DNA from: Hirsutella rhossiliensis
Taxonomy: Eukaryota > Ascomycota > Sordariomycetes > Hypocreales > Ophiocordycipitaceae
Direction: 5' to 3'
Length of the DNA stretch: 64,000 nt
NCBI RefSeq assembly: GCF_020360975.1
Contig: NW_025408676.1
Span: forward strand, 1,736,001 to 1,800,000
Part shown: piece after piece, positions 42,352 through 51,366 of the stretch
Layout of the letters: every line of letters starts with the position of its first letter
How positions within the stretch are numbered: position 1 is the stretch's first letter
Position numbers and translations under genes: made by a program
The notes under the pieces: generated by a model
What the model saw: only the letters and a program-made list of their open reading frames with translations
Databases searched by the model: none
Told to the model about the DNA's origin: nothing

Positions 42352-43326
42352 ATTCTATACCGTCTCGTTGAGACCTATAGTAACAACGCAGCTAATAAGC
42401 GGAAGGATATTGCCGAGGCTACCCAACGTGACCATCCTGAGGTCCTAATCAACGATCGTGATGTAGGATGCATTCAGCGCCAGCTTCGTCTTCAACACTA
42501 CGGCGCTACTACATCTACACAAGCATTCCTCGACGTACTCCTCGCTGCAAAGGCCGACGGGGAAGTCGCCTTCTTTGCAGTTGACCGTAGCCCTAATGGC
42601 AAGATCTGGAGGATATTCTGGATATATTCTGACGGTCTTGCTGACTGGAAGCGTAACCCGGAACTCCTTATTATGGATAATACGTACCTTGTCAACCGTT
42701 TCAACATGCCACTCCTGCAAATCATTGGGACTACGGGACTGCACAAGAGCTATAGTGTAGCCTTTGGTATTGCCGCTAAGGAAGACGAAGGCGCCTTCAA
42801 CTGGATTCTCTCACAACTCTACGATACCGGCCGACGGGCTAGTATTCCTCCTCCAGGCGTTATCATTACTGATTTTGATATGGCCCTCAAGAACGCCCTT
42901 TCCTCTGTTTTCCCCTATTCACAGCAACAACTCTGCGTCTGGCACATGATGAAAAACGTGATCCTACATATCAAGAAGAAGTGGGTTGGTAGCCTCGAAG
43001 GTACCGAGATTATAGGAGATAGGGCAGATGAAGCAGACACTCGCCTCGGCGCCGAGGCTGCCCTCGCAAACGACCGAACGAACGCCAATGCTATCGAGGA
43101 CCGACCGATCGATCATACCGCCGAGGCACAGATACAACCTGCCTCCCAGCTAGCGGACCAATATCTCGATGAGGAACGGGATGAAGAGGGGAACCCAATC
43201 CCGCCGCCGCTGCCCCAACGGACCTTCAAGCATACAGCTGACGGTATCCGTGATGCCTGGGCTTCAGTCGTTAGGGCACGCACGCCTGAGGAATGTAGTG
43301 GGCAGTGTGAGGGAACGATCATGTGA
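42352..43326 (+). pseudogene. MULE transposase catalytic region
   Basis: Open from the junction to the stop at 43324. It contains QAFLDVLLAAKADGEVAFFA, LLIMDNTYLVNRFNMPLLQI (first catalytic Asp), GVIITDFDMALKNALSSVFP (second Asp) and QQLCVWHMMKNVI. This is the MULE signature. Downstream the chain becomes acidic and ends GQCEGTIM, where an intron or insertion separates it from the SWIM part. No start codon belongs to it, as the N-terminus is missing. Confidence 0.85.
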
Positions 43327-43559
43327 CTTTCATACTTTATGAAATGTCTCACTTGTATTCAATGTAAATAGCGAAAGTCAGAGTCTTCCTTAGGAACCTC
43401 TTTCTCTCTTTGTAGACAATCACTTTATCCAAGTCGCACTCGACCTTGTTCGTGCACTTGTACCGTCACAAGCAGTGGAATATCCTATGTATAGAGTTTT
43501 CCGACCAGCCAGGTAACCCTAGCCCTATTTACCGTTATATTAATATTTATTGCTAATTA

Positions 43560-44760
43560 CTTAGCCCTCGTTGACTACTTCCATACAGCCTACTATCCGT
43601 GGCGTGCCCAGTTTTGTAGGTATGCCATCCAACAGCACCGTAATTACGATATCACGGTAACTTCTCGTGTTGAAAGCACACATCACGAGCTCAAGAGTAT
43701 CTTACGCCATCGTTTTATCGATCTCTGGCAGCTACAGGTCTCTATCCGTCAACTTGTTGACCAACGGCAGAAAACGCATCTCGAAGCGCTTCAAGACGAG
43801 TTCACGAAGGTCCAGGTCGAATGGACTAAATATCCTATCCTCAAGTCACTATACCGGAAAATTGGTTGGCATCCAATAAAGCAGATCTTCAAGCAAGTGA
43901 AGTTAGCTACAGAAGAGTTATCCGATAAACGGGGCCAGCGGCCAACGGATTGTACGGGTGCCTTCACGACCCAATGGGGTCTGCCTTGCCGGCATACAAT
44001 CCGTGATATCCTTCAAGCTGATGGCGAGGCTGCTGAAATTTCCTCGATCTTATTGATACCCACTGGCTATTGTATGGTCCTACTGTAAGTAATACTACTA
44101 AGCCCCTATCTAGCTATATACTAATTTACAGGCAGCATGAACTACGGCAGTATATCGAATCACGACATGAGCCCGATCCCGATATTGTCCAGCCTCGCCG
44201 GCGTGCGAACAATAGGCCCGAGACATCCTCCACTAGAGCCATCGACTGGCCGGATCCTTAGTGCTTGGGAGCAAGAGGAGCATAGGGCTACAATACAGCT
44301 CGGGTCACAGCCAGCAGGGGCGCAGAAGAAGAAGAGGAAGGGCACAGGCACTACTGTCGTGACCAAGAGGTCGAATACGCTTGCTTCCGTGAGCAGCCGG
44401 GTTGACGATCTTGCCCAGCAGATCGGTGATTTCATCAAGTCGCAAGCAGCCGCAACGCCGGCGCCGTTATCACAGGTACCCTCACTTCCACAGGCGCCGC
44501 CGGCATCACAAGATCCTATGTGATGCCACCGCCTCCTCGGCACAGGCACATCACCACGGCTTCATGTGGGCACAGCCGCCGGCACAGTCTCACGGGACGG
44601 TAAGGGAGCATTTCCAGCAGCAAGGGGATCAGGCGGACACGGCACCATGCAATTCTAGCGGGCGGGCGGTCCCCAAATTCGTTCCCTATGTGCCTCGCCC
44701 TCCGCCGCGTCGGACGGATCCTTCCTCACAGTCACAGTCACAGTCACAGAGGTAGGCAAA
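43560..44760 (+). pseudogene. MULE transposase C-terminal part with SWIM finger
   Basis: Pieces in more than one frame: YPWRAQFCRYAIQQHRNYDI near 43600, SRVESTHHELKSILRHRF, then DCTGAFTTQWGLPCRHTIRD near 43960 (SWIM Cys/His cluster). A frame with TKRSNTLASVSSRVDDLAQQ follows near 44370, and last a Pro/Gln-rich tail ending VPKFVPYVPRPPPRRTDPSS and SQSQSQR at 44754. Short introns seem likely between them (for example GTAACC...ACAG). The tail is also found on the MULE derivative at 50122-50370. Confidence 0.7.
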
Positions 44761-44924
44761 GGCGGCCAAAAATGCACCTTCCGCTGCTGTGTGCATATTA
44801 CATACACATCGGAAGATCGGTCGGGCCGGGCTTAGTAATAGTTTCAATTGAACGACTCCAAGGGACGCATCTTCCGGCGTTGGTGATCTTTGCAGATTGA
44901 ATGCATCCTTCGTACTCCGTACGC

Positions 44925-45125
44925 TGTCGTGTAATCGGGGCGGGCGACGCGCGCGCCAAATTGTGGTGGCGGGTCCCCCTTCCTAATGGGGTTTAAGTCT
45001 CCGTGCATGATTTGAAATCGTCCGTGCATGATTCACTACTCAACACGCACGGCGACTTTGGCGGGTCCTTTTCCAAATGGGGCTTAAGTCGCCGTGCGTG
45101 TTTAAGTACTCGTTTAAGTAGGTAC
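44925..45125. repeat. MULE right-end inverted repeat region
   Basis: It includes GCGCGCGCCAAATTGTGGTG, CTAATGGGGTTTAAGTCTCC and two nested copies of GTGCATGATT-type sequence. It is the terminal repeat of this MULE family, duplicated or extended on itself. Confidence 0.65.
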
Positions 45126-45588
45126 TCAAAAAGCTGGTGGGTAGTCAAGGCGCGATGGCTTTTGATCCTTGCTTAGCGCGATAATCCCTGTTAGTTTACT
45201 GCGAAACCAGCTAGCTCATCCGTGGCTGCATTGCTGACACCCAGTTCTAGACCTTTTTATGAGACAGCTTTTTGCTTGGCGTGGCTGCAGGGACTCCGCG
45301 CCATCCACGAAGCGGTTCCAACATTCGCGCAAGCTTCGGTTGTAAGTATGATAACGAATCCCTGTAGTTGGCCCGCTATTACAGAACGCGGATGTAGAAG
45401 TCCCTGCAGCCATGTGATGTTAGATCATCCGTCTGCAGAACAAAGAATACGTCCTCAGACCATCAACCCCGGCGACCTGGAGGTCATCAATATTCTAGCT
45501 CCCGGAGCCACTCGCAACACATTGAACCTCGCTCGACGGAGTAGGCACACTATAACTCGGTTCACCTCAAGCCAGGACAATATTCACG
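45126..45588. other. No recognisable gene
   Basis: A plus frame from 45222 is open, but apart from its overlap with the Copia fragment below I see no known motif. Confidence 0.45.
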
Positions 45589-45825
45589 ATGGCTCATCAG
45601 TTCGATCAGGCAACTATGGATTGGTTGAAACTCTGGCATCTCCGCATGGGTCATGCCAGCTTCGAGGCAATTGTGACCCTAGGGTCTGGGCAGGCAACAG
45701 GAATGAATCCGCCTGAAAACCTCCCCTCGCGATCTGAACTCGGTCCATACCTGGAGCGCCATCACTGCGCCGCTTGTTTACAGGTTTACGGGTCAGCATC
45801 GGGACCACGTCCAGATCAGCAATAG
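45589..45825 (+). pseudogene. Copia pre-integrase fragment
   Basis: The frame reads QATMDWLKLWHLRMGHASFE and ERHHCAACLQ, the HHCC-type zinc-binding region before a Copia integrase. Nothing of the integrase follows. A small truncated relic. Confidence 0.6.
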
Positions 45826-46119
45826 AAGAAGAGGGGGGAAATTCGAAGAATGGCGACTGCCAGACGAGGCCCTACGAGCAGTCTATCTGCGGTGTAATTG
45901 TTGTTTGCAGAATCACTTTTCACATTTCCACGACGCGGCGGGGTGTGATTCGCCCTCATCAGGCGGCGGGCGCCCTTGCTTGGTCCATCGCCGAAGAACA
46001 AGATGAGTCGAGGACCGGAGGGACAGGGAACAAGTGCAAACTTAAGAAGGGGAGTGGCAAGAGGATAGCGGGAGTGCGAGCGCAAGCAGAGCCACCGAGT
46101 GACAGAATTCATGCCTACA
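45826..46119. other. No recognisable gene
   Basis: Open frames on both strands show no recognisable domain. Confidence 0.45.
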
Positions 46120-46200
46120 GTACGGATGGATGGATTTTATTTCGCCCGGAGAGAAGTCCCTATAGGGCCTTTATGTGACGGTTCTAGTGCTTGAATGAAT
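46120..46200 (-). mobile_element. 5'-truncated LINE 3' end inserted in the UVE1 remnant
   Basis: On the minus strand the string AAGGCCCTATAGGGACTTC, then TCTCCGGGCGAAATA, ends in ATCCATCCATCC. It matches the 3' end of the 110-bp LINE insertion at 63519-63628 and, more loosely, the ends of LINE copies A and B. It joins UVE1 coding sequence near 46195-46200. No target duplication was identified. Confidence 0.65.
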
Positions 46201-46800
46201 GGCGGAGGCATGTTAATAATCTTGATTCCATACTTGTCGTTCCACCGAATCATCTTGATAATGTCGGCGGCGTTAGCGATGCCAATGTCCTCCATAAAGG
46301 TGGGGCCTCGCTTGACGTCGCCCGGCTTCGTCTTGTCCGGACGGTTCTTGGTGGCGTGCTCGGGCTGGGACGGGCCCTCAAAGGTACCTATGGTCGTGAA
46401 TCGAATTCAGGCGACAGGTCCTTGAGGAGAACACCGGCGAGTTTGCGGCCCTCAGATACATGTTGAGACAAGCCTAGCCGCAAAGTCAGCTCTTGAGCGG
46501 CGGGTAGCGTACCAAACGGGCAGCGAGGCCACGATTCCGCACTCCAGGCGTTCTCACATAACCCAGCCGACCGCACCAGGGCAGAGGCAGTTGCTCACTG
46601 TTAACGGGAAGTAGCCTCCTGGCATCCTTCTCTTGGCCATCTTCGTCGAGCGGCGTTAGCCAAGTTCTTGTCGGCATCTGGGCCGCCCCCAGCAGTGCGT
46701 GCTGCGGCTGCTTCATGCTTGCCATCGGCATTGTCGGTACGGTGATCTTCCACCCCCGTTTTCGTGGACGCGGCTCCCGAGGGTTGACCGGCCAAGGCAG
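46200..46800 (-). pseudogene. uve1: UV-damage endonuclease (UvdE/UVE1) remnant
   Basis: The coding blocks are LLPVNSEQLPLPWCGRLGY, an 84-nt intron (46474-46557, GTGAGA...GGCTAG), and ACLNMYLRAANSPVFSSRTC with RLNSI. After a one-base gain near 46393 they continue with EGPSQPEHATKNRPDKTKPG and FMEDIGIANAADIIKMIRWN, then DKYGIK. These are the N-terminal hallmarks of UvdE, which nicks DNA 5' of UV photoproducts. The protein stops where the next strand should read RLSSEMFPF, replaced by a LINE tail. The upstream N-terminus (to about 47090) is Arg/Ala-rich and uncertain. The catalytic barrel is missing, so it is non-functional. Confidence 0.78.
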
Positions 46801-47278
46801 CCTCGGCCAGGACGCTACAGTCGGAGCTCTCGACGGCAAGGCGCTATTTCTTGGCCTCGTCCTGCAGCTTTTGCTCTATCTGGCTGAGGTCGTGCATGGC
46901 GCGCTGTACGGACTCTCGCGCGCGCGCGCCGCTCGTTATCCTGGTCGTATTGTCCCGGAGCGGAGCGGTGCTCCTTACCTTCCAGCTATTCGTACTGGGC
47001 ATGTCGGACTGGGGCACCTCGGGCTCGAGTAAAGCGGCGGTGGGGGCGGACGTGGCCCGGTTCTTTTCTGCTTCAGTGGCATGATTATTGTCGTTGTTAT
47101 TGCTTCACTTTCTGGGAAGCGATACTTCTGGCAGGGGTCGGCCAGGCAGGGGACTCTGCTCGCAGGGGCTTGGCTGGCCGCGGTTGTGATTGTGCCGCCG
47201 GTATGAGCCTTTGAACATGTGCCTTTGGACATATAGTAGCGGTTCTAGCCTATGGCGGAATAATGGTGAACTCAAGTG
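46801..47278. other. Probable upstream part of the UVE1 remnant; otherwise no gene
   Basis: A minus-strand helical stretch (VQRAMHDLSQIEQKLQDEAK near 46870) and a Lys/Pro-rich start (MPLKQKRTGPRPPPPP at 47082) could be the beginning of UVE1, but stops and frame changes intervene. Confidence 0.4.
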
Positions 47279-47721
47279 AGTGGTTGGCGGATGATTGGTA
47301 CTGTAGGACAAAATTACCAGCTGTCGCACAAGAGAAGTTCGGGGGAGAAGGTTGGGTACAGAAAACGCGGGGTGTCGCTCCTAGACCCTTCCGCCGATCA
47401 TGGGTGCCTGGGTTCCCGTTACCGTACCGATTCTGGCTTCACAACAGTGCAGCAGGTCCTCGTCTTGGGCGACTGACAGCACCCTCGCTTCTGGCTGCTT
47501 GGTAGTACTGAGCTGCAAGGGCTGCAACCCCTTCAACATAAGCAAAATCGTCTTCACTGCGGCCAGAAAGTGAGCTGGCGTCGAGTAGCATTGCTGCCCC
47601 CACCAGGCAGCAGCGGAAGGGTCTAGGAGCGACACCCCGAGTTTCCTCGCCCAACCCGTTCCCCGCAACTCGTCTCTACAACAGTTGGTAATCTGGTCAT
47701 GCCAGCCCTCCGCCAACCACT
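47279..47721. mobile_element. MITE with long terminal inverted repeats
   Basis: Two arms of about 110 bp are inverted copies, starting AGTGGTTGGCGG and meeting inward at CGGGGTGTCGCTCCTAGACC, which is identical in both arms. The spacer of about 210 bases has no coding capacity. Size 443 bp. It lies between the UVE1 remnant and Helitron sequence. Confidence 0.8.
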
Positions 47722-47859
47722 GGACTTCACCATCACTCTACCGCGGGGTTGCAACAATTCTCCTCTCACAGACCAGCGTACCGGTATAACATGGAAACAC
47801 GTTCTGACGAAGATAGCGCATGGTATGACCAGCGCGTCTTTCTCCTGCCAATCTATCCG
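47722..47859. other. Short unassigned stretch
   Basis: The sequence between the MITE and the recognisable helicase shows no gene. The minus frame stays open through it but has lost similarity to Helitrons. Confidence 0.4.
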
Positions 47860-48895
47860 AAATTGGTCATGGACGAACCGATCCGCTTGCTTGCAGTCCT
47901 CGTCGAGATCTCTGGCCGTGTTCGCGGCCGCCCCTTGGTCTTTGGAGACCCTGCAGGTGGAGTGGATCGTGCTACTATTGATCCGCGCTGCGGCAGTCCC
48001 CGACGTCGCCGTGATCAGCAGGCGATTCGAAAGGCTCCTCCTACTGAACAACTCGACGAGTGCCTCGATGATTTGCGACTTGCCGGTCCCGCCCTCGCCG
48101 CGGACGAACTGGCAGAGCTGGCCGACATCGCCTCCGTCGTTTTGTCGCATCAAATCGAGCTGGCGGCATATGATTGAGAAAGCGATCGACTGCGTTTTGT
48201 TCAGCGTCAGCCGTGTTGCCAACTCTCTGCCCGTCGCAGAGCAAGAGGTTGATAGGCCAAATTGGACATGCATTCCCGCCTCTGCGTCGCCTGCGGTCTC
48301 GTCGAAGTCGGCCGTCGCCATTTCGACATTGTCCTCCCCGAAGCCGGCCATGACCCTCCGCAACGCAGCGCGGCGGTCGCTTTCCCGGACCACGGTTATA
48401 CTTTGTATGCCCTGGATCATCCTCTCCTCTCCTTCGAGGCACTCATCTGCTGCGACTTGGTGGCCCTGACCTGATTCTGCTGTGGCAGTGCGGCCCCGGA
48501 AAATACCCTACATGCTTATCCATCTCGCCCTCGTTCGGGTACCACGGCGGCCTCCGGCTCGGCCGTCGAGCACAGCGCTGATTGTTGGAACTGATAGAGC
48601 TGTTGCATCATCTCCATGAGCTCCGGCGACTTGGCCGTTACCTGGTTCGGGTCCCATGCACCTCGGACATCGATCAGCCGCGTTGCGTTTCCGATGCTAT
48701 TAGACTGATACGTCGCTGTAGATTCTGCGCCCGCCTCGTCCGCCCCATCCTCCTCCACGTGTGCGACAGTCCGATGGCCATTTCCAGATGAGGATGCCCA
48801 TTGCCTGGCGTCCCGTTTTGCGTCTTCGGCTGATCGTCGAAGCAGCTGCACGTTATCGACGAGACATGAAATTCTCGGAGACAGCGCCTCTCTCG
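47860..48895 (-). pseudogene. Helitron PIF1-like helicase, N-terminal part
   Basis: From 48890 leftward: LVDNVQLLRRSAEDAKRDAR, AHVEEDGADEAG, SNSIGNATRLIDV and AKSPELMEMMQQLYQFQQSA. After a frame change near 48470 come LATRLTLNKTQSIAFSIICR and the Walker A loop FVRGEGGTGKSQIIEAL. Then LLITATSGTAAARINSSTIH (motif Ia) and FRIDWQEKDALVI, where the Walker B Asp-Glu should follow but similarity ends. The complementary C-terminal part seen at 41200-42351 is probably from another copy. Confidence 0.83.
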
Positions 48896-48914
48896 TGTCA
48901 ATCGATTTTGGTGA

Positions 48915-49199
48915 GCCGCACGAGTTGGCAACTGGACCGAAAACGACGCCAAAGGTTGGTCTCTTAAGCTCTGATCCAATGACACCAAGCACGAGCCGAC
49001 AACTCCACAGGCTACAAAATATCGAACCTAGTAGTCTCGAGAGGACTTTGAGAAAGATACCTAGAGTGTTTGAGCGCAATGAAGCAGAGTTGGTGCTGAA
49101 GGATCAGAGATTCCAGGCCTCAGCGGCTACGCTGGATCGTATGAGGCCAAGGAAGGAAATAATGATCCCCAATCCTAATAATATGTCCATAAAACTCTG
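48915..49199 (+). pseudogene. Pogo transposase C-terminal remnant
   Basis: The frame includes SRQLHRLQNIEPSSLERTLR and a helical tail ending RPRKEIMIPNPNNMSI. It follows the same plan as the C-terminus of pogo 3 (helical repeat, then basic -K-R- and -PN--F- motif). The DDE core is absent. Confidence 0.6.
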
Positions 49200-49517
49200 A
49201 TATATGTAAGGTAGTGTCTAGATGCTTCGACAGGGAGAAGAAGAGGTGCCAGATACGATTAATGGTGCATTTAATCAGGTTGAAGAGGAGAAGGGGAGGA
49301 GGGTAAAGTCACCTGATTCGTCGCCTACTTACACACGGGCGCGGCGACAAACCAAAAACCCAACAACCCATGGCGATTAAGCATTGAACGCACTACAGAG
49401 TAGTATTTCTTCTATAATTTAGTATGGGCTAATGGCTTCAATTCAATTGATATAGTTTGTATGGTCATGGCGCCTTTTTGCTGTACCGGTTGTGGGGGTG
49501 TACCGGTTCTGGGTGGG
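49200..49517. other. Pogo-like terminal motif; no gene
   Basis: A stretch without genes that ends in GTACCGGTTGTGGGGGTG, then TACCGGTTCTGGGTGGGGC and ATGGTA (49483-49525). The layout equals the motif near 53661-53714, which also follows a pogo C-terminal remnant. Confidence 0.5.
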
Positions 49518-49758
49518 GCATGGTACCATTTGACCCCGATGTCGTTTTGTCGCAGATCATGGAGAAAGCGGAAGACGATTCCGAGTCTGGCGATAGCTCC
49601 GCAGACTCACTCGCCCTTCAGCAGCCCACTGCTCGGGATTTGCGCCGACTGGTCGACAAAGGAGTCGACAGATCCTCGGTAAATGCTGACCGAGACAGTC
49701 GGAAGCTGAAAAGTACCCTCGAAAGCCTCCAATCTCAGAACGAATTGCTGAGAACCAG
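49518..49758 (+). pseudogene. Pogo transposase fragment (end of DDE region)
   Basis: The frame starts GMVPFDPDVVLSQIMEKAED, the Trp/Gly-x-x-PF(N/D)P-x-x-VL motif at the end of the pogo catalytic region. It continues through a Ser/Asp-rich linker to LKSTLESLQSQNELLR. The MULE derivative begins directly after it at 49759. Confidence 0.7.
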
Positions 49759-50646
49759 GAGTAATCAAACATGCACTCCGACCTAAACCCCATTTGGAAG
49801 AGAGCCCCACCACCAAAATTTGGCGCGGCGCCCGAGGCCACCTCTGCACACAGTTTTGAAGCCATCGTTTTGAAGCTATCACCAACGTCGCCACCGCCGC
49901 CGCCGCCTACCGCACAACCGTCACGATGAATTCGACCGATCGCAACATGAATACAAACAGCGACATTGAGGCTATCGAGGAGATGTCTTTCGATACGTAT
50001 GACGAGGCGTTAGAGACGCTGAAGGCCACGCACGAGCTCCTTGGCTACGTTGTAGTCGTCAGAAACAGCAAGACTGCCGGCAAGCCAAGGCGCAAGGAAG
50101 CTAATATCCGCTGCGAATACAGTGGTCAATATAGGTGCTGGGATGCCAAGGAGGGCATATACAAGACCTCGACCAAGAAGTCGGGATGTGACTTTCGCTG
50201 TTATATCGGCAAGGGAGCCTGCCCGACAGCCAGGGGATCAGAGGGACACGGCGCCATACAATTTTGGTAGGCAGGCCGGGCATACGTTCGTCCCTTACGT
50301 GCCTCGTCCTCCGCCGCGTCAGACGGATCAGACGGATCCTATGGATCCTCCGGCACCGTCACAGTCATAGTCACGGCGTTGATTGATCTCACGGGCGGTA
50401 GTCAAAGGTGTGCACATTGTATATATATCGGAAAATCGGTCGGGCCGGGCGTATTGATATATTTGAACGACTCCAAGGAACGCAGCTTCCAGCGTTGGTG
50501 ATAATTAAATGCTGATTGAATGCGTGCTGATTGAATGCGACCGGGCGGCAGCCGCCGCGGCCACGGCGTTGGGAACGCGCGCGCCAAATTTTGGTGGTGG
50601 GGCTCTTCCAAATGGGGTTTAAGTCGGAGTGCATGTTTGATTACTC
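49759..50646 (+). mobile_element. Internally deleted MULE derivative
   Basis: The inverted repeats start GAGTAATCAAACATGCACTC and extend about 65 bp to CCACCAAAATTTGGCGCG, matching almost perfectly at both ends. The interior joins the start of a MULE transposase directly to its Pro-rich tail, so the catalytic core has been lost. Size 888 bp. It needs a full MULE, such as a complete relative of 42352-45125, to move. Confidence 0.88.
49926..50370 (+). pseudogene. MULE derivative: N-terminal DNA-binding domain joined to C-terminal tail
   Basis: The first frame (49926-50270) has SFDTYDEALETLKATHELLG and YRCWDAKEGIYKTSTKKSGC, a FAR1/WRKY-GCM1-like N-terminal domain typical of fungal MULE transposases. 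In the next frame the tail reads QPGDQRDTAPYNFG and FVPYVPRPPPRQTDQTD, as in the full MULE at 44620-44740. The junction near 50215 marks the internal deletion. If expressed, the first part could bind the TIRs and act as a repressor; this is an inference. Confidence 0.7.
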
Positions 50647-50976
50647 ACCGGAAACAACTACCGGTATGTGCTTACCTTCGGGTAGAGCATGAAGACACAT
50701 GGGGCTCTATTGTTTCAAATGGGTTTGCTACCCATCGTACTCACGTACTCGAGTATTCCTGAAATTTATTCGCGGCTTGCCACTGGTGGGAATCCATCCA
50801 TCGCAGCCGCGTGCCTGGAGAAGTTGCCCAAATTTTGAATCCGTGCCGCCGACTTCCCAAAGGGGACGCCGCCAGCATCCTAATTGGCCCGCGCCTCGAG
50901 CCCCACCCCTGCCTCGGCTGCTTGCTCCTGCGAGCTTCGCCTTCGCGCCCCGCTTTCGTCCTCGCGTCTGTCTATT
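50647..50976. other. No recognisable gene
   Basis: Several overlapping open frames, none with a known domain. Confidence 0.45.
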
Positions 50977-51344
50977 TGTCGCGAAGACCGTCGCGCCATG
51001 CAGGCAAAAGTGGAACGCGCTCCACTTTTGCCTGCATCGCCGGCGCAATGGTCTTCGCGACAAGTTATGAGCCCGGGAGGATGGCTAACCACCCTGTAAC
51101 TTCCGGTAGCTGCGCGCGGTGCGGGGTACCCGCATATGGCTGTTATCCTTCCTTCTTAGGTATCCTTGGTCCCTTACCCGGATGCGGTGCATGGTGTTCG
51201 ACTCCGCGCCTGGTTTCCAGGAATCCCGGCGGAGCCTGATCCCTGAGGGTGTGTCGGGAGCAGTCATTGGATATGTGTCAATTGCAGCGCACCTGTAGGA
51301 GCGCGTTCCACTTTTGCCTGCATGGCGCGACGGTCTTCGCGACA
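50977..51344. mobile_element. Very small LTR-like element with palindromic ends
   Basis: 50977-51063 starts TGTCGCGAAGACCGTCGCGC and ends GGTCTTCGCGACA; the two halves are inverted copies, so the 87-bp unit is one large hairpin. It is followed by TTATGAGCCCGGGAGG and CTGTAACTTCC, closely resembling the leader after the Copia E 5' LTR (TCATGAGCCCGGAGG, CTGTAACTTCC). At 51302-51343 the inverted 42-bp arm occurs again without change. I read this as a minute LTR element with a partial 3' copy, or as a foldback element. No protein is encoded. Confidence 0.55.
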
Positions 51345-51366
51345 CCAGACCGCCTGTTGTCATCTA

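Larger units (their letters stand above)
42352..45125 (+). mobile_element. Mutator-like (MULE) DNA transposon, 5'-truncated
   Basis: It contains a MULE transposase core, a SWIM finger and a proline-rich tail, then a 3' terminal region with GCGCGCGCCAAATTGTGGTG and CGTCCGTGCATGATT. The same kind of end recurs at 49759-50646 and 62950-63388. The 5' end, with the N-terminal DNA-binding domain, is replaced by Helitron sequence at 42351. Confidence 0.82.

Noticed and set aside
44160..44549. Minus-strand frame opposite the MULE tail
   Set aside because: Antisense of the MULE transposase C-terminal region.
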